From Streptomyces sp. NRRL S-340 (lineage in GTDB: Bacteria > Actinomycetota > Actinomycetes > Streptomycetales > Streptomycetaceae), in contig NZ_JOIY01000050.1 of NCBI RefSeq assembly GCF_000720185.1, positions 1-54,104 on the forward strand: 54,104 bases of DNA, in the 5' to 3' direction. The notes under the pieces are model-generated. The model saw nothing but the letters and a program-made list of their open reading frames with translations, did not search any database and was not told the origin of the DNA. The translations under genes were made by a program, and so were the position numbers. Positions 34,971-42,944 of the stretch are shown here, piece by piece; within the stretch, counting starts at the first letter, position 1; each line of letters begins with the position of its first letter.

Positions 34971-35879
34971 TCAGCCCGCCTCGGACCGCGGCTCGTCGAA
35001 GCTGGCGAAGTAGGCCGCGGCCATGTCCTCGCCGCCGTGCCCCTGGGCGGCGGCGCGGGCGAAGCGCTCCGCGCTCGCGGCGGCCACGTCGAGGCGCACA
35101 CCGTGCCGCTCACCGGCCTCGACGATCAGACGTGCGTCCTTCTCCGCGGTGTTCACGGCGAAACTCGGCGGCAGCAGCCCGCCGTCGAGGATGAGCCCGG
35201 CCTTGGCGTGCAGGTAGCCCATGTCGAGCGGGCCGCCGGAGATCAGGTCGAAGAAACCCGCCGGGTCCACGCCGAGCCCCTTGGCCAGCGCCAGCGTCTC
35301 GCCGGTGGCCGCGGTGACCGCGACGACCCAGCTGTTGGCCACCAGTTTCAGCCGGGTCGCCCCGGCCGCCGCGCCGTCCTCGCCGGCCCACACCGTGCGC
35401 GCGCCGACCGCGTCGAACACGGGCGCCACCGCCTCACGGCCCTCGGCGGGCCCGGCGGCCAGCACGGTGAGCTGCCCCGCCTCGGCGGGCTGCCTGGTGC
35501 CGAGCACGGGGGCGTCGTAGAAGAGCAGGCCGTACCGGCGGGCCAGGTCCGCGAGTTCGCCGGCCGACTCGACCGCGGCGGTGGTCGACTGCACCCAGAC
35601 GGCGCCCGCGCGGGCCGCCGGCGCGGCCTCCCGCATCACCTCCAGCACCGTGCCGCCGTCGTACAGCATCGTCAGGATCACGTCCGCGTCGCGGACCGCG
35701 TCGGCGGCGGAGCCGGCGACCTGTGCGCCGTCGGCGGCCAGGGGGCCGGCCTTGGCGGGGGTGCGGTTCCAGACCCGGACGGTGTGTCCGGCACGCAGGA
35801 GGTTGCGGGCCATCGCGGCGCCCATGATGCCGGTGCCCAGCACACCGACGGTCCGGGTCCCGGTGGTCAGGTCAGCCAT
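34971..35879 (-). CDS. NAD(P)-dependent oxidoreductase, 3-hydroxyisobutyrate dehydrogenase family
   Basis: A 302-residue beta-hydroxyacid dehydrogenase. The Rossmann motif GVLGTGIMGAAMARNL opens the domain; DAPVLGTRQPAEAGQLTVL and the catalytic Lys in RLKLVANSWV are the usual family signatures, followed by the all-helical C-terminal domain. It oxidises a beta-hydroxyacid or reduces a semialdehyde; the substrate (hydroxyisobutyrate, tartronate semialdehyde or glyoxylate) is not decided by sequence. ATG 35879 has GAAGGGA upstream. The gene is on the same strand as the thioredoxin-like gene, with a separate promoter motif between. Confidence 0.9.
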   Translation of the reverse strand: MADLTTGTRTVGVLGTGIMGAAMARNLLRAGHTVRVWNRTPAKAGPLAADGAQVAGSAADAVRDADVILTMLYDGGTVLEVMREAAPAARAGAVWVQSTTAAVESAGELADLARRYGLLFYDAPVLGTRQPAEAGQLTVLAAGPAEGREAVAPVFDAVGARTVWAGEDGAAAGATRLKLVANSWVVAVTAATGETLALAKGLGVDPAGFFDLISGGPLDMGYLHAKAGLILDGGLLPPSFAVNTAEKDARLIVEAGERHGVRLDVAAASAERFARAAAQGHGGEDMAAAYFASFDEPRSEAG

Positions 35880-35923
35880 GTCGTTCCCTTCGCGAGGCCT
35901 GTGAACGGATCCCGTGCACCCGG

Positions 35924-35934
35924 TCATTGTCCGC
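35924..35934 (-). promoter_or_regulatory. Promoter-like GCGGACAATGA, copy 1
   Basis: On the minus strand GCGGACAATGA (35934-35924) ends 45 bp before the oxidoreductase ATG. GACAAT is a plausible -10. The same 11-mer lies 44 bp before the upstream thioredoxin-like gene. Confidence 0.4.
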
Positions 35935-35939
35935 CCGGT

Positions 35940-36527
35940 TCAGTGTTCCGGCTTGCCCGCCGCCTTCGCCGGGCCCGGCAGCAGCGGCGTGAGGATCTTC
36001 GCCATCCGCGTCTCGGACGTCGTGCCGATCCGGACGGCCGCGGCCCTGCCCTCCGGGTCGACGACCACGGTGAAGGGGATCGTCTGGGTGCTCACGAGGC
36101 CGTGCGGCAGCCGCAGGACCTGCTTGCCCGCCGGATCGTGCAGGGACGGGTAGCTCAGGTGGTGCTCCTGCTGGAACCGGAGCGCCGCGGTGCGGCTGCT
36201 GTCGTCGGCGATGCCGAGCACCTGCACCCCGCGGGCGGACCACTCCCGCTGGATCCTGTCCAGTTCCGGGGCCTCCGCCCGGCAGGGGCCGCAGAAGTGG
36301 GCCCAGACGTTGAGCAGGACGACCTTGCCCCGGTAGTCGGACAGGTGGATCTCCCGGCCCTCCAGGGAGGTCCCGGTGAGGTCGGGCACGGCGGGGCGGT
36401 CACCGGCCGCCAGGGTCCGGGTGAGCACGTCCCGCGGGCCGCTCCCGGCGTCCTGGCCGGCGGACGAGCAGCCCGCGAGCACCGCACAGGCCGCGATCAC
36501 CGCTGCGCACCTGCGCCGCTCGGGCAT
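35940..36527 (-). CDS. Thioredoxin-fold lipoprotein, TlpA/ResA type
   Basis: A 195-residue protein starting MPERRRCAAVIAACAVLAGC: a lipoprotein signal with lipobox VLAGC (Cys20). A thioredoxin fold follows, with the redox motif HFCGPC, GVQVLGIADD and cis-Pro TIPFTVVVDPEG. Such membrane-attached outside thioredoxins reduce disulfides for cytochrome c maturation or other exported proteins. No cytochrome-assembly genes are adjacent, so the partner is unknown. ATG 36527 has GGGGGAG upstream. Confidence 0.88.
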   Translation of the reverse strand: MPERRRCAAVIAACAVLAGCSSAGQDAGSGPRDVLTRTLAAGDRPAVPDLTGTSLEGREIHLSDYRGKVVLLNVWAHFCGPCRAEAPELDRIQREWSARGVQVLGIADDSSRTAALRFQQEHHLSYPSLHDPAGKQVLRLPHGLVSTQTIPFTVVVDPEGRAAAVRIGTTSETRMAKILTPLLPGPAKAAGKPEH

Positions 36528-36570
36528 CGTCGTCTCCCCCTCGTCCGCATCACCCCGGGCCCCGTGGTGA

Positions 36571-36581
36571 TCATTGTCCGC
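36571..36581 (-). promoter_or_regulatory. Promoter-like GCGGACAATGA, copy 2
   Basis: Identical 11-mer to the one before the oxidoreductase gene, here 44 bp before the thioredoxin-like start. The rest of the 325-bp gap 36528-36852 is GC-rich with no gene seen. Confidence 0.4.
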
Positions 36582-36852
36582 ACCGCGGCCGGCGGCCCGG
36601 GCCCGGGGGCCGCTCCGGCCGCCGCCCGCGCCGGACGCGAGCTGCCGCGGGACCGTCCCGGTGATCGGCATCGCCTGGCCTGCCCGCCGCCGGACGCCAC
36701 TTCGTGCTCCCGCCCCCGGCGGCGGCCCGGCGCCCGGGCCCGGCCCCAGGGCGGAGTGAGCGGGCCGGGCGCGGGCGGACCGGGCGGACCGGGCGGAGGC
36801 CGGCCGGCGCGGGCGGGACAGGCGGAGGCCGGCCTCTGCTCAGGGCCCCCGG

Positions 36853-38520
36853 CTAGGCGAGCCACACGGTGGTGTCCGGGGCGAGCCGGCGTCCGCTCAG
36901 CGGCGCGCTGCTCAGCAGCACCTCACCGGGCGGCAGCGCGACCTCGGTGTCCGAGAGGTTGGTGACACACCGCCAGCCGTCACGGCGGGCGAACGCCAGT
37001 ACGCCCTCCGGGGTGTCCTCCGCCCAGGTCAGCGACTCGCCCGCGAGCAGTTTGCGGCGCAGCCGCAGCGCCGTGCGGTACAGCTCCAGCGTCGAGCCCG
37101 CCACACCGTCCTGCGCCTGGACGGAGTACGCCGCGAAGTGCGCGGGCTGCGGCAGCCAGGCGCCGGCCGGGCCGAAGCCGTACGACGGCCCGGTCGTCGT
37201 CCACGGCAGCGGCACCCGGCAGCCGTCCCTGCCCTTGCGGACGTGGCCGGTCTGCTCCCAGACCGGGTCCTGGAGCACCTCGGTGGGCAGGTCGGCCACC
37301 TCGGGCAGGCCCAGTTCCTCGCCCTGGTAGAGGTAGGCCGAACCGGGCAGCGCCAGCATCAGCAGGGTCGCCGCGCGGGCCCGGCGCAGTCCGGCCTCCG
37401 CGTCGAGGGCGGGCGCGCGGCCGCCGGACAGCAGCCAGGCGTTCTCGTCCGTGCCCGGCGGCAGCATCAGCCGGGAGGCGTGGCGGACCACGTCGTGGTT
37501 GGACAGCACCCAGGTGGCCGAGGCGCCGGCGGCCCGGGCGGTGTCCAGGGAGGCGGCGATGGTCCGGCGCAGCGCGTCCGCGTCCCAGCCGGTCTGCAGG
37601 TACTCGAAGTTGAAGGCCTGGCCCAGTTCGTCCGGGCGGGCGTACAGGGCGCGCCGCGCGTCGGGCACCCAGGCCTCGGCGACGGCCGTGCGGGGCGGTG
37701 TGTAGGCGTCGAAGATCTTGCGCCAGTCACGGTAGATCTCGTGGACCTCGTCGCGGTCCCAGTACGGGTGGCTGCCCGGCTCGACGTGCGGCAGCGCGTC
37801 CTCGCCGGTGGCGCCGAGGTTCCCGACGTCGCGCAGCGGCTCGTCGAGGTCCTTGACCAGGGCGTGCGCCACGTCGACGCGGAAGCCGTCCACGCCCCGG
37901 TCGGACCAGAAGCGCAGGGTGGTGCGGAAGTCGGCGCGGACCTCCTCGTTCGCCCAGTTGAAGTCGGGCTGCTCGGGCGCGAACAGGTGCAGGTACCACT
38001 GTCCGTCGGACACCCGCCGCCAGGCGCTGCCGCCGAAGACGGACTGCCAGTCGGTGGGCGGCAGTTCGCCGTGGGCGCCGCGCCCGTCCCGGAAGACGTA
38101 CCGGTCGCGGGCGGTCGAGCCCGGCCCGGCCCGCAGCGCCTCCTGGAACCAGCGGTGCCGGTGCGAGCTGTGGTTGGGGACGATGTCGGCGATCACCTTC
38201 AGACCCAGGCGGTGCGCCTCGGTGACCAGCGCGTCGAAGTCGTCGAGGGTGCCCAGGCGCGGGTCGACGTCCCGGTGGTCGGTGACGTCGTAGCCGCCGT
38301 CGGCCAGTTCGGAGGGGTAGAACGGGCTGAGCCACACGGCGTCCACGCCGAGGGCGGCGAGGTGCGTCAGCCGCTGGGTGATGCCCCGGAGGTCACCGAG
38401 TCCGTCGCCGTCGGCGTCGGCGAAGCTGCGGGGGTAGACCTGGTAGACGACGGCCTGCCGCCACCAGTCGGGACTCCGGGAGGACAGGTCGGGCGGCGCG
38501 TCGTCGGTGCGGTCGGTCAC
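36853..38520 (-). CDS. GH13 alpha-glucosidase / oligo-1,6-glucosidase
   Basis: A 555-residue cytoplasmic glycoside hydrolase of family 13. Catalytic residues are visible: nucleophile Asp216 in GFRVDVAHAL, acid/base Glu282 in AVAEAWVPD, and the third acid Asp343 in LSNHDVVRH; conserved region I is DIVPNHSSH. The domain order is (beta/alpha)8 barrel then a C-terminal beta domain. It likely removes glucose from maltose or isomaltose-type oligosaccharides. Start GTG 38520 has GAGGAGA upstream. No sugar ABC transporter or LacI gene is next to it, so substrate supply is from elsewhere. Confidence 0.93.
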   Translation of the reverse strand: MTDRTDDAPPDLSSRSPDWWRQAVVYQVYPRSFADADGDGLGDLRGITQRLTHLAALGVDAVWLSPFYPSELADGGYDVTDHRDVDPRLGTLDDFDALVTEAHRLGLKVIADIVPNHSSHRHRWFQEALRAGPGSTARDRYVFRDGRGAHGELPPTDWQSVFGGSAWRRVSDGQWYLHLFAPEQPDFNWANEEVRADFRTTLRFWSDRGVDGFRVDVAHALVKDLDEPLRDVGNLGATGEDALPHVEPGSHPYWDRDEVHEIYRDWRKIFDAYTPPRTAVAEAWVPDARRALYARPDELGQAFNFEYLQTGWDADALRRTIAASLDTARAAGASATWVLSNHDVVRHASRLMLPPGTDENAWLLSGGRAPALDAEAGLRRARAATLLMLALPGSAYLYQGEELGLPEVADLPTEVLQDPVWEQTGHVRKGRDGCRVPLPWTTTGPSYGFGPAGAWLPQPAHFAAYSVQAQDGVAGSTLELYRTALRLRRKLLAGESLTWAEDTPEGVLAFARRDGWRCVTNLSDTEVALPPGEVLLSSAPLSGRRLAPDTTVWLA

Positions 38521-38549
38521 GCGGTCTCCTCTGTGTGCGTCGGAGCGAC

Positions 38550-38562
38550 ACAGAGAATCTGT
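38550..38562. promoter_or_regulatory. ACAGA-GAA-TCTGT inverted repeat upstream of GH13 gene
   Basis: A perfect 5+3+5 inverted repeat 30-42 bp before the GTG start, in the probable promoter. It is a possible operator for a sugar-responsive repressor. The remaining 38563-39010 gap holds no gene, only degenerate GC repeats in which GACGGGTACGGCCGCC occurs twice and GAGTACGGCCGCC once. Confidence 0.35.
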
Positions 38563-39010
38563 CCAGATCACCGGAAAAGCCAACACGCCGTGCCGTACCG
38601 GCGCACAGGGGGACGACCGGACGGGGGCGGGGGCGACGGGGCGGCGCCTGGCGGGGCGCCGTGGCGAGTGGGCGGGGGCGGTCGCCGGACGAGTGCGGAC
38701 GCGGCACGGCCGCAAGCGCCCCACGGACCCGAACGCCGGCCGCCGGCGCCGCGGCACCGGACGGGTACGGCCGCCGGGCAGGCGCGAACGCCCGACGGGT
38801 ACGGCCGCCGTGACGGACGTGGACGGCGGTGGGTGCGGGCGGCGTGGCGGACGTGGCCAACGGGCAGACGCGGACGGCGGGTCGAGTACGGCCGCCGTGG
38901 CGGACGCGGACGCCGGACCGGGGGGACCGAACGGGCGTCGCACCGGGCGGGGGCGGCGTGGCCCGGGCCCGGCGCTCATCCGGCTGCCGGGCCGGCCGGG
39001 TGCAGTGATG

Positions 39011-39370
39011 TCAGTCCGTGTCCGCCGCGCAGTGCTCCAGCAGGTGCCGTACGTCCTCGTCCACCAGCCGGTAGCGCACCACGCGGCCCTCCTTCTCGCC
39101 CTCCACGGTGCCCGCCGCGCGCAGCAGCCGCAGGGCCTGGGAGACCGCCGGGTCCTTCATTCCGGTGGCGACGGCGAGGTCGGAGACGGCCAGCGGGCCG
39201 GTGCGGTGCAGGGCCAGCAGCAGGGCGAGCCGCTTGGGGTCGGCCAGCAGCGAGAAGCGCTCCGCCCACGCGCGGACGTGACCGGGCTCCCCGATCGCCG
39301 CGATGGCGTCGCACACCCGGTGGCCGTCGATGGTGCGACGCTCCGCGCGGTCGGCAGGGACGAGATGCAT
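39011..39370 (-). CDS. ArsR/SmtB-family metal-type regulator
   Basis: A 119-residue winged-helix repressor. The HTH is LAVSDLAVATGMKDPAVSQALRLL; the wing EGEKEGRVVRYRL and the last helix DEDVRHLLEHC follow. The Asp/His pattern in that helix resembles the alpha-5 nickel/cobalt sites of NmtR-type sensors but is incomplete, so the metal is uncertain. It is divergent from the Ni/Co transporter gene, with palindromes in between, which fits repression of transport when metal is plentiful. ATG 39370 has GAGGA upstream. Confidence 0.88.
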   Translation of the reverse strand: MHLVPADRAERRTIDGHRVCDAIAAIGEPGHVRAWAERFSLLADPKRLALLLALHRTGPLAVSDLAVATGMKDPAVSQALRLLRAAGTVEGEKEGRVVRYRLVDEDVRHLLEHCAADTD

Positions 39371-39409
39371 GCCCCCATCCTCGCAGGCGCCCGCGGGGTG
39401 ATCTTCGGC

Positions 39410-39436
39410 ACCTGCGCAGGTATGCAGCTATGCAGG
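39410..39436. promoter_or_regulatory. Candidate ArsR operator: palindrome and direct repeats
   Basis: ACCTGCGCAGGT (39410-39421) is a perfect 12-bp palindrome and TATGCAG is repeated at 39421-39427 and 39429-39435. The cluster lies in the divergent promoter between arsR-like and the transporter, upstream of the riboswitch. Confidence 0.5.
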
Positions 39437-39459
39437 CGACGGTCCGTCCCTCTACCGTG

Positions 39460-39635
39460 GGCGGGCCGTGGTGCTCGGGAAGTCGGTGCGAAGCCGACGC
39501 GGCCCTCGCCACTGTGATCGGGGAGTTCCCCTTCCGTCCGGCATCCGCCGGGCCACTGGTCGCACGACCGGGAAGGCAGGGAGGGCGGGCGCACGACCCC
39601 TAAGCCAGGAGACCGGCCACGGCAGCTCACGAAGT
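39460..39635 (+). ncRNA. Cobalamin (AdoCbl) riboswitch
   Basis: The leader of the Ni/Co transporter contains the conserved parts in order: GGTGCTCGGGAAGTCGGTG (39470-39488), GAAGCCGACGCGGCCCTCGCC with CACTGT (39490-39515), a variable arm, GGGAAGGC, and the B12 box AAGCCAGGAGACCGGCC (39602-39618). This is the standard core of the adenosylcobalamin aptamer. It lies 31 bp before the ATG, so it probably controls translation or transcription of the transporter in response to B12, as expected for cobalt import. Confidence 0.93.
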
Positions 39636-39665
39636 GATCCACGAGGTGCTGGAGCGTGATACCGG

Positions 39666-40802
39666 ATGACCCTGCCCGAGCCTGTCCCGACGCCGACGTC
39701 CGCCCCCCGAGGGGCGGCCCCCCGGACGTCCTTCCGCTGGCGCCGTGAGGACACCCTCAAGACCGCGGGCCTGCTGGCGGTGATAGCCGCCCTGCACGTC
39801 GTCGCCTTCGGCATCCTGTTCCTGCTCGTCGTCCCCGAGCACTACCAGGTCGGCACCAAGGCCTTCGGCATCGGCCTCGGCGTCACCGCCTACACCCTCG
39901 GCATGCGGCACGCCTTCGACGCCGACCACATCGCCGCCATCGACAACACCACCCGCAAGCTGATGGCCGACGGCAAGCGGCCGGTGTCGGTGGGCTTCTG
40001 GTTCGCGCTGGGCCACTCCAGCGTGGTGGTGGCCATGGCCGCGCTGGTGGCGGGCGGCGCCCAGCTCGCCGGCACGCTGATGAACGACGACTCCCGTACG
40101 CACCAGACGCTCGGCATCGTCGGCACCACCGTCTCGGGCTCCTTCCTCTACCTCATCGCCGCCCTCAACCTGGTCGCCCTCGTCGGCATCCTCAAGGTCT
40201 TCCGGGCGATGCGGGCGGGCACGTACGACGAGCGGGAGCTGGAGGCCCACCTGGATTCGCGGGGGTTCATGAACCGGATCCTGGGCCGCCTCACCAAGTC
40301 GGTGTCCCGGCCCGGCCAGATGTACCCGCTCGGCTTCCTCTTCGGCCTCGGCTTCGACACCGCCACCGAGGTCACGCTGATGGTGATGGCCGGTTCCGGC
40401 GCGGCGGCCGGACTGCCCTGGTACGCGATCCTCTGCCTGCCGCTGCTGTTCGCGGCCGGCATGAGCCTGTTCGACACCCTGGACGGCACGTTCATGAACT
40501 TCGCCTACCAGTGGGCGTTCTCGAACCCCGTCCGCAAGGTGTTCTACAACCTGACCATCACCGGCCTGTCCATCGCGGTCGCCTTCTTCATCGGCACGAT
40601 CGAGCTGGTCGGCGTCCTGCACGACAAGCTCGACCTGAGCGACACGGTCACCGGCTGGATCGCCGGACTCGACCTCGACCACGTGGGGTACGTCATCGTC
40701 GGCCTGTTCGTGGTGGTGTGGGCGGCGGCGCTGGCGTACTGGAAGGTGGCCCGCGTCGAACAGCGCTGGGCGGTGCGGGTCGGGACCGCGGAGATCGACT
40801 AG
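39666..40802 (+). CDS. NiCoT-family nickel/cobalt transporter
   Basis: A 378-residue membrane protein with about eight segments and the NiCoT signature RHAFDADHIAAIDN (HX4DH) in the second helix, plus GHSSVV and LGFDTATEV. It is of the HoxN/NixA/NhlF type, a high-affinity importer of Ni2+ and/or Co2+. The B12 riboswitch in its leader argues for cobalt as the main cargo, for vitamin B12 synthesis. ATG 39666 is preceded by GGAG. A hairpin overlaps its stop. Confidence 0.95.
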   Translation: MTLPEPVPTPTSAPRGAAPRTSFRWRREDTLKTAGLLAVIAALHVVAFGILFLLVVPEHYQVGTKAFGIGLGVTAYTLGMRHAFDADHIAAIDNTTRKLMADGKRPVSVGFWFALGHSSVVVAMAALVAGGAQLAGTLMNDDSRTHQTLGIVGTTVSGSFLYLIAALNLVALVGILKVFRAMRAGTYDERELEAHLDSRGFMNRILGRLTKSVSRPGQMYPLGFLFGLGFDTATEVTLMVMAGSGAAAGLPWYAILCLPLLFAAGMSLFDTLDGTFMNFAYQWAFSNPVRKVFYNLTITGLSIAVAFFIGTIELVGVLHDKLDLSDTVTGWIAGLDLDHVGYVIVGLFVVVWAAALAYWKVARVEQRWAVRVGTAEID

Positions 40803-40830
40803 GCCCCGCCCGGCCGGACCGGGCGAGGCC
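40802..40830 (+). terminator. 12-bp hairpin at the transporter stop
   Basis: GGCCCCGCCCGG (40802-40813) and CCGGGCGAGGCC (40819-40830) pair with one mismatch around CCGGA. It lies between the transporter and the convergent nucleoside hydrolase. Confidence 0.6.
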
Positions 40831-40908
40831 CCGCCCGGCGGGAGCGGGGGCCGGGCCTGCCCGACGGGGCTGGGGGGGCCGGGCCCGCCCGGCGACGCGG
40901 GGCCGGGG

Positions 40909-41892
40909 CTAGGCCCCCGCGCCGCCCGCTTCGACGGTGGCCAGGTACAGCTTCACGTACCGCTCCACGTCGATGTCCAGGGCGACGTCCACCAGTTGCT
41001 GTTCGCGCGCCTCGCCGTGCAGTTCCGCCTCGCCGGGGCGCGCGCGGCGGTCGACGACCGTCTGGCCGCGCGCCGGGCCGGGCGCGAGGTTCACCTCGAC
41101 CGGCAGCCGGCGCGTGGTCAGGCCCGCCGGGTCGGCGACCGCGCAGACCGCGCCCGCGTCACCGAGACCGCCCGCCGGGTCCTCCTCGCTCGTCACCGGG
41201 TCGCGGTGGGACAGCAGCCGGCCGGCCAGCCGCGCACCCGCCTCGCCGCTCCCGCTCAGCCGCCGCACGTCACCGGCCGGGACGATCACCCGCTCGAACA
41301 CGTCGAGTCCGTACATCGTGATCGGCACCCCGGCGGTGAGCAGGACGGCGGCGGCCTCCGGGTCGTGCCAGACGTTGAACTCGGCGACCGCCGTGGCGTT
41401 CCCGGTGGCCACCGCCCCGCCCATGAACACGATCCGCTCGATGTTGCGCGTCACCTCGGGGTGGGTGCGCAGCAGCAGGGCGATGTTGGTCAGCGGCGCG
41501 GTGGGGATCAGGGTGACCGGGCGGGGCGAGCCGAGGATCTCGCGCCGCAGCAGCGTCACCGCGTCCACGCCGGCGGCCCGGCGGCCCGGGGCGGGCAGCC
41601 CGAGGTCGCCCATGCCGTCCCGGCCGTGCACGTGGTGGGCGGTGCGCAGGGGCTCGATCAGCGGGCGTTCGGCGCCCCGCGCGACGGGGATCCGGGGCGC
41701 GCCCGCCTGCTCCAGCACGGTCAGCGTGTTGCGCACCACCTGGTCCACGTCCGTGTTCCCGGCCACGCAGGTCACCGCGCGAAGGTCGATCCCCGGGTGG
41801 CGTACGGCGAACAGCAGGGCGAGCGCGTCGTCGACACCGGTGTCGCAGTCGATGATCACGGGCGTGGCGTCGGAGGCGGACTGCTCGGTCAC
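40909..41892 (-). CDS. Inosine-uridine-type nucleoside hydrolase
   Basis: A 327-residue hydrolase. The calcium-binding N-terminal motif VIIDCDTGVDDALAL defines the nucleoside N-ribohydrolase family; HVHGRDGMGDLGLP and FNVWHDPEAA are further family landmarks. It splits purine or pyrimidine nucleosides into base and ribose for salvage. GTG 41892 has GGGAG upstream. No transporter or kinase is adjacent. Confidence 0.92.
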   Translation of the reverse strand: MTEQSASDATPVIIDCDTGVDDALALLFAVRHPGIDLRAVTCVAGNTDVDQVVRNTLTVLEQAGAPRIPVARGAERPLIEPLRTAHHVHGRDGMGDLGLPAPGRRAAGVDAVTLLRREILGSPRPVTLIPTAPLTNIALLLRTHPEVTRNIERIVFMGGAVATGNATAVAEFNVWHDPEAAAVLLTAGVPITMYGLDVFERVIVPAGDVRRLSGSGEAGARLAGRLLSHRDPVTSEEDPAGGLGDAGAVCAVADPAGLTTRRLPVEVNLAPGPARGQTVVDRRARPGEAELHGEAREQQLVDVALDIDVERYVKLYLATVEAGGAGA

Positions 41893-42065
41893 GTCGGGCT
41901 CCCTCGGAAACGGCGGTGCGTGCGCTCCTTCGTACCGACCCTATGCCTGTGCCGCGGGCGGGCCTCACCCGGACGGACCGGCGCGGTGGTGGGGGGCCCG
42001 ACTCGGTGGTGCCGTGGGAGGACCGTCCGGTTCGCGTCGTGCCCGTTCCTGTGGAGGACCCGCCC

Positions 42066-42911
42066 ATGCCCCGTCCCCCGGCCGCCCGTGCCCTTGCCGC
42101 CGCCGTGCTCTGTGCGGGCGCCCTGCCGGCGGTCTCCGCCTGCGGCTCCGGACCGGTGGAGCGGACCGCCGGCGCCTCGCCGTCCGCCGCCGCGGCCACC
42201 CGGCCGGCCGCCCCCGCCTCGCCGTCCGCCGCCGCGCTCACCGCCGCCCAGGCACAGGCCGCGCTGCTCACCGCGGCCGACCTCGGTGTCCCCTGGGAGC
42301 CGACCGACGGCGCCGCGACCTGGCGGGACGGCATCCTCAAGGCGCGGGCCGAGGCGGCACCGGCGGACTGCCGGCGGCTGCTCGACGCGCTCTACGCCGA
42401 CCAGCCGCTCGGCGCCCCCACCGGGACGTACGCGGTGACCGGTTTCGACGACGGCGACGACGGCGCCCAACTGCGCCACCAGGTCCTCTCGCCGCGCCCG
42501 GCGGACGTGGACCGCGCGCTGGCGTGGCTGCGCACGCTGCCGAGGACGTGCGCCCGGTTCACGGCGACGACCACCCGGGCGGGCGAGCAGACCGTGCGGG
42601 TCGGCGACCTGGCCCTGCCCGCCGCCGGGGACGCCCGCCAGGGACTGCGGGTCACCTTCACCGGACCGCCGGACGGCGCGGACGGCGCGGAGGGCACGGA
42701 CGAGGCGGACGGCGACGGCTCGGACGGCTCCGGCGGGGCGGACGTCACCACGCTCACGCTGGACGTCGTCGCCGTGCGCGTCGGCGGCGACGCGCTCACC
42801 CTCACCGACGGCGCCCCCGGCACCCTCACCTCCGACGCCACCGTCCAGGCGGTGCAGAAGGGCGTCGAGCGTCTGAAGGCCGTCCGCCGCGCCGGCCGCG
42901 CCCAGGCCTGA
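42066..42911 (+). CDS. Putative lipoprotein, function unknown
   Basis: A 281-residue exported protein beginning MPRPPAARALAAAVLCAGAL with a lipobox-like AVSAC (Cys26), then a Ser/Ala/Pro linker. The mature domain (about 65-275) has a single Cys pair (DCRRLLDALY, RTCARFTATT) and an Asp/Gly-rich acidic loop near 205-220. It resembles widespread Streptomyces sensor-type or PknH-like lipoproteins, but I do not assign a family. ATG 42066 has GGAGGA upstream. The convergent regulator is separated by a short hairpin. Confidence 0.8.
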   Translation: MPRPPAARALAAAVLCAGALPAVSACGSGPVERTAGASPSAAAATRPAAPASPSAAALTAAQAQAALLTAADLGVPWEPTDGAATWRDGILKARAEAAPADCRRLLDALYADQPLGAPTGTYAVTGFDDGDDGAQLRHQVLSPRPADVDRALAWLRTLPRTCARFTATTTRAGEQTVRVGDLALPAAGDARQGLRVTFTGPPDGADGAEGTDEADGDGSDGSGGADVTTLTLDVVAVRVGGDALTLTDGAPGTLTSDATVQAVQKGVERLKAVRRAGRAQA

Positions 42912-42936
42912 GCGCCGGCCGGGCGGGGGCCGGTGC
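42912..42936. terminator. 9-bp hairpin between convergent genes
   Basis: GCGCCGGCC (42912-42920) and GGCCGGTGC (42928-42936) pair with one G-U around GGGCGGG, between the lipoprotein stop and the regulator stop. Confidence 0.6.
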
Positions 42937-42944
42937 CCTTGGGG

